Assembly: GCF_040802235.1 (NCBI RefSeq)
Contig: NC_133156.1
Span: 24,881,343 to 24,945,342 of the forward strand
DNA from: Manis javanica
Taxonomy: Eukaryota > Chordata > Mammalia > Pholidota > Manidae
Length of the DNA stretch: 64,000 bases
Direction of reading: 5' to 3'
Numbering within the stretch: the first letter of the stretch is position 1; each line of letters starts with the position of its first letter. The notes beneath the pieces are model-generated. The model was not told the DNA's origin and searched no databases. It worked only from the letters and a program-made list of their open reading frames with translations. Below, piece after piece: positions 49,975 through 63,916 of this stretch. Position numbers and translations under genes: made by a program.

Positions 49975-50201
49975 TGTGGGCCCTGGCGGAAGCGGCTCAG
50001 CAGCCAAGCGGCCTCTGGGTACCGGGGGCCTCCCGGGCCGCCGCGCAGGCGCCTTGGGAACATGACCCCGGGGTCACCGCGGCGCGCTGCCTGATGGGGG
50101 AGGCCGGGGAAGCCCTGTGGACCGACCGAGAGAGCTCAGCAGCTTGCAGGGACCGGCGGGATGCCTGCCGGGAGCTCACCAGGCTGCAACCCTTGCCTCC
50201 C
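49590..50201. repeat. CpG-rich module, unit 2
   Basis: 612 bp. GGC x13 at 49936-49974 and the palindrome at 50063-50076. It differs from unit 1 by several substitutions (for example CAGCGGCCGC for CATCGGCCGC) and the longer triplet tract. Confidence 0.85.
49936..49974 (+). repeat. (GGC)13 triplet tract, unit 2
   Basis: A perfect run. The equivalents are six perfect units in unit 1 (42971-42988), 14 in unit 3 (56919-56960) and 11 in unit 4 (63884-63916). A GC-rich triplet run of this kind is prone to length change. Confidence 0.97.
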
Positions 50202-52470
50202 TTTTTTTTTTTTCCTGGGTTTCATAATCATCTCGTCAGGAATACGTGGGTTTTTTTTCACTATCATTAATCAACAATTAGAAGAGCAATATTATAGTTA
50301 GTAGACTCCCCAGATCATCAAGTTCCCTCCCTACCATATACCCTGTTAGAGTCACTATCTGTCAGCATCCTACGATTCTACAGAATCACTCCTTGACTTC
50401 TCTACACTACACTGACTTCCACGTGGAACCTCTCCCACATTATGGGAGCTAATCTTAATGCCCCCTTTTCACCCTTCTCCTTCCCTTCCCCACCAGCCTT
50501 CCTAGGCGCTTACCTTTGCAAAACTGGCGATGGTGTGAGTCTAGTAAACATAATGTCACCCCGTGTAATTGGAGATTAACGACAAGTAAATAAATAAATA
50601 CATGATAGAACGCAGCAGCCCACTTTTCAAAAGACATGTGCACCCCTATGCCGATCACAGCACTGTTCACAATAGCCAAGCTAACTGTCCATCAGAAGAT
50701 GAGCAGTGGAATATTACCAGGCCATATGAAGAAAAGAAATCCTATCATTTGCAACAACATGGATGGAGCTAGAGGGTATTATGCACAGTGAAATAAACCC
50801 AGCGGAGAAAGACAAGTATGAAATGATATCACTAACCTCTCGAAAAGGAAAACCAAGAGAAACTGAATGAACAGAAGAGCACTAGATTCACAGATCCCAA
50901 GAAGACACTAACAGTTACCAAAGGGAAAGGGACTGGGGTGGATAGTTGAGAATGGAGGGATAATGGGAGAGGGAAAGAAATCATGCATTGCGATGATCAC
51001 GTATAATGTGGTCAGCAGGGTCACAGGGAGTACTGTACAACACAGAGAAGACAAGTAGTGACTCTACAGCATCTTACTATGCTCATGGACATGGACTGCA
51101 GTGGGGTATCTGCGGGGCATCTTCGTGATGGGGGGAGTCTAGAAAACATAATGTTACTCATGTAATTGTGTATTAATGACAGATAGACAGGCAGACAGAT
51201 AGTTACACACAGGTGGAAAGACAGACTAATGAATGAATGCATAAATAAATAAATAAATACATACATACATACATTTAGGAAGACAGAAAGAAAGATAGAC
51301 AGAATGATAGACCAACAGATAGATCGACAGACAGATAAATATACACAGATAGATAGAAAGACAGATGAAGGAATGCATGAATAAATAAATACATATATGA
51401 GAAAAAGAATGAGATACAAGAACGAAAGAAAGAAGGAAAGCACCAGCCCAGTTTTAAAAAGACATGTGCACTCCTAGGTTTCTCACAGCACTATCCACAA
51501 TAGCCAATCCACAATTCCATGAGCTACATTATGGTTACTACACGCCCCAGATCAAGTCCACCCAACATACTCCATTACAGTCACTGTCCTTCAGATTAAC
51601 AAGATGCTACAGAATCACTACTTAAGCTCTCTGTACAATACTGACTTTCCCGTGGGACCTCCCCACACATAAATTGAGCTGATCTTAATGCCCCCTCTAC
51701 ACCCTTCTCCCTCCCTTCCCAACCAGCCTTCCTAGCCCCTTTCCTTTGCTAAATTAGTAGTGGGGGGCGTCAAGTAAACTTAATGGCACTCATGTAGCTG
51801 TAGACTAATGATAAATAAAGAAACAATAAGTAAGTAAGTACATACATGAATACGTACATACGTACATAAAAAATAAATAATAGAATGCAGCAGACCAGTT
51901 CAGAAAAGACATGTGCAACCCTATGTTTGTCACAGCACTATACACAATAGTCACGATAAGTGTCCATCAGTAGATGAACAGTGGAATATTATTCAGCCAG
52001 ATGAAGAAAATCAATCCTACCAATTACAACAACGTGGATGGAGCTAGAGGGTATTATGCTCAGTGAATTAAGCCGTGCAGAACACAAAAAATGTCAAATG
52101 ATTTCACTCACCTGTGGAGTATCAGAAAAAATAAAAAGAGTGAAGGAACAAGACAGTAGTAGCCTCACCGAACCCAAGAATGGACTCATGGTTACAAAAG
52201 GGAATGTGACTGAGGAGGATGGGTTGGAAAGGAGGGAAGAGAGGGAAAATGGGGCAGTAGGAGTAGCACACATAATGTGGGCAGGGGGCAGGCATGGGCA
52301 AGGCAGTATAACACAGTGAAGATTACTAGCGCTTCTACAGCATATTCCTGGGCTAATGGACATTGACTCTTATAGGCTATGAGGTGGGGACTTGGTAATG
52401 GGGGTAGTTTAATAACCATAATGTTGCTCATGGAACTGTTCAGTACTGACACCAAAATAAAAAGAAACAC

Positions 52471-52686
52471 ACAGTACCTTGGGTCTGGATTCCATTTTAC
52501 CTGATGCTGTCAAGTTGTTCAGTGTCCACCTCACCAGAATCACAGCTGCTCCTCTAAGCATACCCATTCTTTCTCTAGGACAGAGGCACCACTGTGACAT
52601 CATGGAATTTCCAGGCAACAGTGCTGCTCTTGCAAACTCCACCCCCACGGCGGGCACTGCCCAGCCGTGGGGAGCTGCCTCACAAG
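52471..52686. repeat. ~215-bp non-L1 module in unit 3
   Basis: Same as the copies in units 1 and 2, in the same position of the unit. Confidence 0.6.
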
Positions 52687-53157
52687 ATGAACAGGGAATA
52701 TTGTTCACCATATATATAATGATTTCCTCATGATTGGAGTATCCGAACAGAGACAAAACTGAAGGAGAAAACATTAGCAGTCTCACAGAGACCAAGAATG
52801 GACGAAAAGTTACCAAAGGGAAAGAGACTGGGGTAGATGGGCAGAAATGGACGGACCAGGGAGGAGGGAACAATGGACACATACAATTACCATAAATAAT
52901 GTAGGAGGAGGGGCACGTAGAGGGCTGTAGAACACAGAGAAGGCAAGTAGTGATTCCACAGCATCTTACTATGCCCATGTACAGTGAGTGCAATGGGGTA
53001 TCTTGGGCTATCTTCGTGATGGCGGCAGAATACTAAACATAATTTTACCCATCTAATTCTACATTAATGACAGAAAGATAGCTACATAGGTAGATAGATA
53101 GATAATAAATGAATGAATGAATGAACGAATAAATAAATACATACATGTTGAAAGGAT

Positions 53158-53205
53158 GGAAGGAAGGAAGGAAGGAAGGAAGGAAGGAAGGAAGGAAGGA
53201 AGGAA
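53158..53205 (+). repeat. (GGAA)12 microsatellite, unit 3
   Basis: Perfect run of twelve GGAA, the longest of the four. Confidence 0.95.
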
Positions 53206-55994
53206 GGCAGGCAACAGCCCAGTTTTAAAAAGACATGAGCACCCCTATGTTTATCAGAGCACTATTCCGAATAACCAATCTACAATTATATGATCCACGT
53301 GATGGTTACTACACGCCCCACATTAAGCCCCCACCACATACCCCATTACAGTCACTGTCCATCAGCATAGCAAGATGCTATAGAATCACTACTTGAACTA
53401 TCCATAATATACTGACCTCTCCGCGGGACATCCCCACACATTATGTGAGCTCATCGTAATGCCCCCTGCCCACCCTTCTCCCTCCCTTCACAACGAGCCT
53501 TCCCAGTCCCTCCCCCTTTGGTAAATTGGTGCTGGGGGGAGACTAGTAAACATAATGTTACCCATGTAATTGAAGATAAGTGATAAATAAATAAATAAAT
53601 AAATAAACATATAAATAGATTGATAGATAAACGAATAAAAGAGTGCAGCAGCCCAGTTTTAATAAGACACGTGCACCTCTATGTTTATGACAGCACTATT
53701 CATAGTAGCCAAGCTAAGTGTCCATCAGAAGATGAACAGTGCAATATTATTCAGCCACAACAAAAGAAAGAATACTACCATTTACAACAACATGGATGGA
53801 GCTAGAGGGTATTATGCACAGTGAAATAAGCCAGGTGGAGAAAGACAAGTATCAAATGATTTCACTAACCTCTCTGGAAAGACAAACAAGAGAAACCGAA
53901 TGAGCAAAACAGCACCAGCTTCACAGAAACCAAGAATGAACAAACAGTTACCAAAGAGAAAGGGACTGGGGTGGATAGGTGGGAATGGAGGGATAAGGGG
54001 ACAAGGGAAAGAAAGTGTGCTTTACGATGAGCATGTATAATGTGGGAAGGGGGTCACAGGGAGGGCTGTACAACACAGAGAAACAAGTAGTGATTGTACA
54101 GTGTCTTACTATTCTCATGGATAGTGACTGCAATGGGGGGTGTGCGGGCATCTTCGTAATGGGAGAGTCTAGTAAACATAATTTTACTCATGTAATTCTA
54201 TATATTTATGACAGAAAGATAGACAGACAGGCAGATAGACGGAAAGACAAATAAATGAATGAATGAATGCGTGAATAAATAAGTAAATAAATACATACAA
54301 AAAAAGGAAGACAAAAAGAAAGTTACATAGACAAAATGATAGATAGATAGGTAGATAGATAATGAATGAAGGAACGAACGAATAATTAAATAAATACATA
54401 CATTCACACAGAAATAATAAGTCAATAACTTTAAAAAGGATTAAATGAATGCTTAAATAAATAAATATATTAATAAACAAACAAACAAATAATGAAAGAG
54501 ATGAAGAAAGAAGGTAAGAAGGAAAGCACCAGCCCAGCTGAAAAAGGACACGTGCACCCCTATGTTTACCACAGCACTATTCATAGTAAGCAATCTACAA
54601 TTATATGAGCTACATTATAGTTCCTACACTCCCCAGACCATGTCCACCCTGCATATCCCGGTACAGTCACTGTCCATCAGTGTAGCAAGATGCTATCGAA
54701 TCACTGCTTGAACTCTCTGTACTATACTATCTTCCCTGTGGGACCTCCCCACACATTATGTGAGCTAATCGTTATGCCCCCTGTACACCCTTCTCCATCC
54801 CTCCCCAACAAGCCTTCCTAGTCCCTTAACTTTGGTAAGTTGCTGATCTGGGGAGTCTAGTAAATATAAAGTTACTCCTGTTGTTGTGGGGTAACGAGAA
54901 ATAAACAAAGAATAAATAAGTAAGTACGTAAGTGAATACATGCATACATACATACATACTTACATAAAAAATAAATAATACAATGCAGCAGACCAGTTTA
55001 TAAAAGACATCTGCACCCCTATGTTTACACAGCTCTATTCACTATAACCAATCTACAATTATATGAGCAGGATTGTGGTTACTAGACTGCCCACATCATC
55101 AAGTTCCCCCCACATACCTCATTACAGTCACTGTCTATCAGCATAGTAAGATGCTGTAGTACCACTACTTGACTTCTCCCTACTATACAGACTTCCTCGT
55201 GGGACCTACCCCCGACAGTACGTGAGCTAATCGTAATGACCCCTTTCCACACTTCTCCCTCCCTTCACAACCAGCCTTCCTAGTCCCTTAACCTTCGGTA
55301 AATTGGTGATGGAGGGAGTCTACTAAGCATAATGTTACTAATGTAGTTGTAGACTCATGATAAATGAATAAAGAATAAAGAAGTATGTAAATGAATACAT
55401 ACCTACGTACATACATAAAATAGACATCATGAAAAGCAGCAGCCCAGTTTAGAAAACACATGTGCACCCCTATGTTTAACACTATTTACAAGAGCCAAGC
55501 GAAGTGTCCATCAGAAGATGAACAGTGCAATATTATTCAGCCATAACAAAAGAAAAAATCCTACCATTTACAACGACACGGATGGAGCAAGTGGGTAATA
55601 TGCACAGTGAAATAACCCAGGCGCAGAAAGACAAGTATCAAATGATTTCACTATCCTCTCAGAGGGAGAACCAAGGGAAACGGAGTGGGCAAAACAGCAC
55701 CAGATTCATCGAAGCCAACAATGGACTAACAGGTACCAAAGGGAAAGGGGCTGGTGTGGATAGTTGGGACTGGAGGGATAAGGGGAGAGGGAAAGAAAGT
55801 GTGCATTATGATTAGCATGTATAATGTGGGAGGGTGGTCACAGAGAGGGCTGTATATCACAGAGAAGACAAATAGTGACTTTACAGCATCTTACTATGCT
55901 AATGGACAGTGACTGTGAAGGCGGATGTGGGGAGAACTTGGTGAACGGGGGAGCCTAGTAAACATAATGTCCTTCATGTAACTGTAGACGAATG

Positions 55995-56572
55995 ATAGCA
56001 AAATATTAAAAAATTGTAAATTGTATTAAGAAATGCAGAAAAGTGAAGAGACGTTTCATAAAAGAAGAGGTACAAATGGCCAATGAGTCCATGGAACAAC
56101 ATTCAGCAACATTGGTCATCAATAAAAGCAAATTAAAATAACACTGTGGCATCACAATTATGTTAGAATGATTAAAATAAAAAAAAAAAACTGACACTGC
56201 CAGACCGCAACTGTTGATCAAACTGGTGGGCATGTAAAATGGTATACCAATTTGGGAAAAAGATCTGGCAGTTTGGATAAACTTAAAAACATACTGAGCT
56301 TATGGCCCAGCAATTCCACTTGCAGGCTTTTAGGCAAATGAAAATGGGTGCTTATGCTTACAGAAAGACCTATATACAAATCTTCTCAGAGACTTCATTC
56401 ATAGTAGGCGAAACTAAAAAGAGACACTTTAAAACATCTGTGGTTTATTCGTACAAAGTAGTACTACTCCTCAATAGAAAGGACTGAATGACCAATACAA
56501 GATGCTGAGTAAAAATCCAACAGACATGCTGAGTAACAATCCGTATGCAAAAAAAAAAAAAAAAAAAAAAAA
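55995..56572 (+). mobile_element. Older L1 ORF2 tail with poly-A, unit 3
   Basis: Same element as in units 1 and 2, with A24 at 56549-56572. Confidence 0.85.
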
Positions 56573-56916
56573 CCTGACAATTGCAGGCGCGCCGGTCGGG
56601 CGTTGGGCACGGGCGGGACCGAGAGCGCCCCAGGGCGGAGCCAGGCGGCGGCGAGGGCTGGGCATGCCGGGCGAGGGGAGCTGTCAGCGGCCGCTGTCAG
56701 AGGGCCGCCTCGCTGGCTGCACCCTTCCGCCAGGCGAAGGCCTTCAGGGAACTTGGGCGGTGGCGGTGGAGGCGGTTCGCTGCTTCCTGGGGAGGGAGGA
56801 GCGTTCGTCTGAGCGAGGCCAGGCAGGAGGCCTACACTCGAGTGTCTCCCGAGCCCGCGCCCGCACCCTCTGGTCCCCAGCCCGGAGGTTCCTCGAGGTC
56901 GCTTCGGAGGCGGGTC

Positions 56917-56962
<46 letters not shown>

Positions 56963-57174
56963 AAGCGGCTCAGCAGCCAAGCGGCCTCTGGGTACCGGGG
57001 GCCTCCCGGGCCGCCGCGCAGGCGCCTTGGGAACATGACCCCGGGGTCACCGCGGCGCGCTGCCTGATGGGGGAGGCCGGGGAAGCCCTGTGGACCGACC
57101 GAGAGAGCTCAGCAGCTTGCAGGGACCGGCGGGATGCCTGCCGGGAGCTCACCAGGCTGCAACCCTTGCCTCCC
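56573..57174. repeat. CpG-rich module, unit 3
   Basis: 602 bp. GGC x14 at 56919-56960, running directly into GGAAGCGG because the TGTGGGCCCTGGC segment is deleted. The palindrome is at 57036-57049. Confidence 0.85.
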
Positions 57175-59443
57175 TTTTTTTTTTTTCCTGGGTTTCATAA
57201 TCATCTCGTCAGGAATACGTGGGTTTTTTTTCACTATCATTAATCAACAATTAGAAGAGCAATATTATAGTTAGTAGACTCCCCAGATCATCAAGTTCCC
57301 TCCCTACCATATACCCTGTTAGAGTCACTATCTGTCAGCATCCTACGATTCTACAGAATCACTCCTTGACTTCTCTACACTACACTGACTTCCACGTGGA
57401 ACCTCTCCCACATTATGGGAGCTAATCTTAATGCCCCCTTTTCACCCTTCTCCTTCCCTTCCCCACCAGCCTTCCTAGGCGCTTACCTTTGCAAAACTGG
57501 CGATGGTGTGAGTCTAGTAAACATAATGTCACCCCGTGTAATTGGAGATTAACGACAAGTAAATAAATAAATACATGATAGAACGCAGCAGCCCACTTTT
57601 CAAAAGACATGTGCACCCCTATGCCGATCACAGCACTGTTCACAATAGCCAAGCTAACTGTCCATCAGAAGATGAGCAGTGGAATATTACCAGGCCATAT
57701 GAAGAAAAGAAATCCTATCATTTGCAACAACATGGATGGAGCTAGAGGGTATTATGCACAGTGAAATAAACCCAGCGGAGAAAGACAAGTATGAAATGAT
57801 ATCACTAACCTCTCGAAAAGGAAAACCAAGAGAAACTGAATGAACAGAAGAGCACTAGATTCACAGATCCCAAGAAGACACTAACAGTTACCAAAGGGAA
57901 AGGGACTGGGGTGGATAGTTGAGAATGGAGGGATAATGGGAGAGGGAAAGAAATCATGCATTGCGATGATCACGTATAATGTGGTCAGCAGGGTCACAGG
58001 GAGTACTGTACAACACAGAGAAGACAAGTAGTGACTCTACAGCATCTTACTATGCTCATGGACATGGACTGCAGTGGGGTATCTGCGGGGCATCTTCGTG
58101 ATGGGGGGAGTCTAGAAAACATAATGTTACTCATGTAATTGTGTATTAATGACAGATAGACAGGCAGACAGATAGTTACACACAGGTGGAAAGACAGACT
58201 AATGAATGAATGCATAAATAAATAAATAAATACATACATACATACATTTAGGAAGACAGAAAGAAAGATAGACAGAATGATAGACCAACAGATAGATCGA
58301 CAGACAGATAAATATACACAGATAGATAGAAAGACAGATGAAGGAATGCATGAATAAATAAATACATATATGAGAAAAAGAATGAGATACAAGAACGAAA
58401 GAAAGAAGGAAAGCACCAGCCCAGTTTTAAAAAGACATGTGCACTCCTAGGTTTCTCACAGCACTATCCACAATAGCCAATCCACAATTCCATGAGCTAC
58501 ATTATGGTTACTACACGCCCCAGATCAAGTCCACCCAACATACTCCATTACAGTCACTGTCCTTCAGATTAACAAGATGCTACAGAATCACTACTTAAGC
58601 TCTCTGTACAATACTGACTTTCCCGTGGGACCTCCCCACACATAAATTGAGCTGATCTTAATGCCCCCTCTACACCCTTCTCCCTCCCTTCCCAACCAGC
58701 CTTCCTAGCCCCTTTCCTTTGCTAAATTAGTAGTGGGGGGCGTCAAGTAAACTTAATGGCACTCATGTAGCTGTAGACTAATGATAAATAAAGAAACAAT
58801 AAGTAAGTAAGTACATACATGAATACGTACATACGTACATAAAAAATAAATAATAGAATGCAGCAGACCAGTTCAGAAAAGACATGTGCAACCCTATGTT
58901 TGTCACAGCACTATACACAATAGTCACGATAAGTGTCCATCAGTAGATGAACAGTGGAATATTATTCAGCCAGATGAAGAAAATCAATCCTACCAATTAC
59001 AACAACGTGGATGGAGCTAGAGGGTATTATGCTCAGTGAATTAAGCCGTGCAGAACACAAAAAATGTCAAATGATTTCACTCACCTGTGGAGTATCAGAA
59101 AAAATAAAAAGAGTGAAGGAACAAGACAGTAGTAGCCTCACCGAACCCAAGAATGGACTCATGGTTACAAAAGGGAATGTGACTGAGGAGGATGGGTTGG
59201 AAAGGAGGGAAGAGAGGGAAAATGGGGCAGTAGGAGTAGCACACATAATGTGGGCAGGGGGCAGGCATGGGCAAGGCAGTATAACACAGTGAAGATTACT
59301 AGCGCTTCTACAGCATATTCCTGGGCTAATGGACATTGACTCTTATAGGCTATGAGGTGGGGACTTGGTAATGGGGGTAGTTTAATAACCATAATGTTGC
59401 TCATGGAACTGTTCAGTACTGACACCAAAATAAAAAGAAACAC

Positions 59444-59659
59444 ACAGTACCTTGGGTCTGGATTCCATTTTACCTGATGCTGTCAAGTTGTTCAGTGTCC
59501 ACCTCACCAGAATCACAGCTGCTCCTCTAAGCATACCCATTCTTTCTCTAGGACAGAGGCACCACTGTGACATCATGGAATTTCCAGGCAACAGTGCTGC
59601 TCTTGCAAACTCCACCCCCACGGCGGGCACTGCCCAGCCGTGGGGAGCTGCCTCACAAG
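59444..59659. repeat. ~215-bp non-L1 module in unit 4
   Basis: Same as the copies in units 1-3, in the same position of the unit. Confidence 0.6.
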
Positions 59660-60130
59660 ATGAACAGGGAATATTGTTCACCATATATATAATGATTTCC
59701 TCATGATTGGAGTATCCGAACAGAGACAAAACTGAAGGAGAAAACATTAGCAGTCTCACAGAGACCAAGAATGGACGAAAAGTTACCAAAGGGAAAGAGA
59801 CTGGGGTAGATGGGCAGAAATGGACGGACCAGGGAGGAGGGAACAATGGACACATACAATTACCATAAATAATGTAGGAGGAGGGGCACGTAGAGGGCTG
59901 TAGAACACAGAGAAGGCAAGTAGTGATTCCACAGCATCTTACTATGCCCATGTACAGTGAGTGCAATGGGGTATCTTGGGCTATCTTCGTGATGGCGGCA
60001 GAATACTAAACATAATTTTACCCATCTAATTCTACATTAATGACAGAAAGATAGCTACATAGGTAGATAGATAGATAATAAATGAATGAATGAATGAACG
60101 AATAAATAAATACATACATGTTGAAAGGAT

Positions 60131-60176
60131 GGAAGGAAGGAAGGAAGGAAGGAAGGAAGGCAGGGGAAGGAAGGAA
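60131..60176 (+). repeat. Interrupted (GGAA)n microsatellite, unit 4
   Basis: Seven GGAA, a GGCAGG interruption, then three GGAA before the common GGCAGGC end. This structure is private to unit 4. Confidence 0.95.
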
Positions 60177-62964
60177 GGCAGGCAACAGCCCAGTTTTAAA
60201 AAGACATGAGCACCCCTATGTTTATCAGAGCACTATTCCGAATAACCAATCTACAATTATATGATCCACGTGATGGTTACTACACGCCCCACATTAAGCC
60301 CCCACCACATACCCCATTACAGTCACTGTCCATCAGCATAGCAAGATGCTATAGAATCACTACTTGAACTATCCATAATATACTGACCTCTCCGCGGGAC
60401 ATCCCCACACATTATGTGAGCTCATCGTAATGCCCCCTGCCCACCCTTCTCCCTCCCTTCACAACGAGCCTTCCCAGTCCCTCCCCCTTTGGTAAATTGG
60501 TGCTGGGGGGAGACTAGTAAACATAATGTTACCCATGTAATTGAAGATAAGTGATAAATAAATAAATAAATAAATAAACATATAAATAGATTGATAGATA
60601 AACGAATAAAAGAGTGCAGCAGCCCAGTTTTAATAAGACACGTGCACCTCTATGTTTATGACAGCACTATTCATAGTAGCCAAGCTAAGTGTCCATCAGA
60701 AGATGAACAGTGCAATATTATTCAGCCACAACAAAAGAAAGAATACTACCATTTACAACAACATGGATGGAGCTAGAGGGTATTATGCACAGTGAAATAA
60801 GCCAGGTGGAGAAAGACAAGTATCAAATGATTTCACTAACCTCTCTGGAAAGACAAACAAGAGAAACCGAATGAGCAAAACAGCACCAGCTTCACAGAAA
60901 CCAAGAATGAACAAACAGTTACCAAAGAGAAAGGGACTGGGGTGGATAGGTGGGAATGGAGGGATAAGGGGACAAGGGAAAGAAAGTGTGCTTTACGATG
61001 AGCATGTATAATGTGGGAAGGGGGTCACAGGGAGGGCTGTACAACACAGAGAAACAAGTAGTGATTGTACAGTGTCTTACTATTCTCATGGATAGTGACT
61101 GCAATGGGGGGTGTGCGGGCATCTTCGTAATGGGAGAGTCTAGTAAACATAATTTTACTCATGTAATTCTATATATTTATGACAGAAAGATAGACAGACA
61201 GGCAGATAGACGGAAAGACAAATAAATGAATGAATGAATGCGTGAATAAATAAGTAAATAAATACATACAAAAAAAGGAAGACAAAAAGAAAGTTACATA
61301 GACAAAATGATAGATAGATAGGTAGATAGATAATGAATGAAGGAACGAACGAATAATTAAATAAATACATACATTCACACAGAAATAATAAGTCAATAAC
61401 TTTAAAAAGGATTAAATGAATGCTTAAATAAATAAATATATTAATAAACAAACAAACAAATAATGAAAGAGATGAAGAAAGAAGGTAAGAAGGAAAGCAC
61501 CAGCCCAGCTGAAAAAGGACACGTGCACCCCTATGTTTACCACAGCACTATTCATAGTAAGCAATCTACAATTATATGAGCTACATTATAGTTCCTACAC
61601 TCCCCAGACCATGTCCACCCTGCATATCCCGGTACAGTCACTGTCCATCAGTGTAGCAAGATGCTATCGAATCACTGCTTGAACTCTCTGTACTATACTA
61701 TCTTCCCTGTGGGACCTCCCCACACATTATGTGAGCTAATCGTTATGCCCCCTGTACACCCTTCTCCATCCCTCCCCAACAAGCCTTCCTAGTCCCTTAA
61801 CTTTGGTAAGTTGCTGATCTGGGGAGTCTAGTAAATATAAAGTTACTCCTGTTGTTGTGGGGTAACGAGAAATAAACAAAGAATAAATAAGTAAGTACGT
61901 AAGTGAATACATGCATACATACATACATACTTACATAAAAAATAAATAATACAATGCAGCAGACCAGTTTATAAAAGACATCTGCACCCCTATGTTTACA
62001 CAGCTCTATTCACTATAACCAATCTACAATTATATGAGCAGGATTGTGGTTACTAGACTGCCCACATCATCAAGTTCCCCCCACATACCTCATTACAGTC
62101 ACTGTCTATCAGCATAGTAAGATGCTGTAGTACCACTACTTGACTTCTCCCTACTATACAGACTTCCTCGTGGGACCTACCCCCGACAGTACGTGAGCTA
62201 ATCGTAATGACCCCTTTCCACACTTCTCCCTCCCTTCACAACCAGCCTTCCTAGTCCCTTAACCTTCGGTAAATTGGTGATGGAGGGAGTCTACTAAGCA
62301 TAATGTTACTAATGTAGTTGTAGACTCATGATAAATGAATAAAGAATAAAGAAGTATGTAAATGAATACATACCTACGTACATACATAAAATAGACATCA
62401 TGAAAAGCAGCAGCCCAGTTTAGAAAACACATGTGCACCCCTATGTTTAACACTATTTACAAGAGCCAAGCGAAGTGTCCATCAGAAGATGAACAGTGCA
62501 ATATTATTCAGCCATAACAAAAGAAAAAATCCTACCATTTACAACGACACGGATGGAGCAAGTGGGTAATATGCACAGTGAAATAACCCAGGCGCAGAAA
62601 GACAAGTATCAAATGATTTCACTATCCTCTCAGAGGGAGAACCAAGGGAAACGGAGTGGGCAAAACAGCACCAGATTCATCGAAGCCAACAATGGACTAA
62701 CAGGTACCAAAGGGAAAGGGGCTGGTGTGGATAGTTGGGACTGGAGGGATAAGGGGAGAGGGAAAGAAAGTGTGCATTATGATTAGCATGTATAATGTGG
62801 GAGGGTGGTCACAGAGAGGGCTGTATATCACAGAGAAGACAAATAGTGACTTTACAGCATCTTACTATGCTAATGGACAGTGACTGTGAAGGCGGATGTG
62901 GGGAGAACTTGGTGAACGGGGGAGCCTAGTAAACATAATGTCCTTCATGTAACTGTAGACGAAT

Positions 62965-63537
62965 GATAGCAAAATATTAAAAAATTGTAAATTGTATTAA
63001 GAAATGCAGAAAAGTGAAGAGACGTTTCATAAAAGAAGAGGTACAAATGGCCAATGAGTCCATGGAACAACATTCAGCAACATTGGTCATCAATAAAAGC
63101 AAATTAAAATAACACTGTGGCATCACAATTATGTTAGAATGATTAAAATAAAAAAAAAAAACTGACACTGCCAGACCGCAACTGTTGATCAAACTGGTGG
63201 GCATGTAAAATGGTATACCAATTTGGGAAAAAGATCTGGCAGTTTGGATAAACTTAAAAACATACTGAGCTTATGGCCCAGCAATTCCACTTGCAGGCTT
63301 TTAGGCAAATGAAAATGGGTGCTTATGCTTACAGAAAGACCTATATACAAATCTTCTCAGAGACTTCATTCATAGTAGGCGAAACTAAAAAGAGACACTT
63401 TAAAACATCTGTGGTTTATTCGTACAAAGTAGTACTACTCCTCAATAGAAAGGACTGAATGACCAATACAAGATGCTGAGTAAAAATCCAACAGACATGC
63501 TGAGTAACAATCCGTATGCAAAAAAAAAAAAAAAAAA
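62965..63537 (+). mobile_element. Older L1 ORF2 tail with poly-A, unit 4
   Basis: Same element, with A18 at 63520-63537. Confidence 0.85.
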
Positions 63538-63881
63538 CCTGACAATTGCAGGCGCGCCGGTCGGGCGTTGGGCACGGGCGGGACCGAGAGCGCCCCAGGG
63601 CGGAGCCAGGCGGCGGCGAGGGCTGGGCATGCCGGGCGAGGGGAGCTGTCAGCGGCCGCTGTCAGAGGGCCGCCTCGCTGGCTGCACCCTTCCGCCAGGC
63701 GAAGGCCTTCAGGGAACTTGGGCGGTGGCGGTGGAGGCGGTTCGCTGCTTCCTGGGGAGGGAGGAGCGTTCGTCTGAGCGAGGCCAGGCAGGAGGCCTAC
63801 ACTCGAGTGTCTCCCGAGCCCGCGCCCGCACCCTCTGGTCCCCAGCCCGGAGGTTCCTCGAGGTCGCTTCGGAGGCGGGTC

Positions 63882-63916
<35 letters not shown>

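Larger units (their letters stand above)
44929..51907 (+). repeat. Macrosatellite unit 2
   Basis: 6,979 bp, same internal order as unit 1 shifted by 6,945 bp plus small indels. Poly-A of 24, (GGAA)11 and (GGC)13. It has a private substitution TCAAGATAAG where units 1, 3 and 4 have TCACGATAAG near the unit start. Otherwise it shares the units 2-4 variants. Confidence 0.95.
51908..58880 (+). repeat. Macrosatellite unit 3
   Basis: 6,973 bp. Poly-A of 24, (GGAA)12 and (GGC)14. The segment TGTGGGCCCTGGC that follows the GGC tract in units 1, 2 and 4 is missing here. This deletion plus one extra GGAA and one extra GGC exactly explain the 6-bp difference from unit 2. Confidence 0.95.
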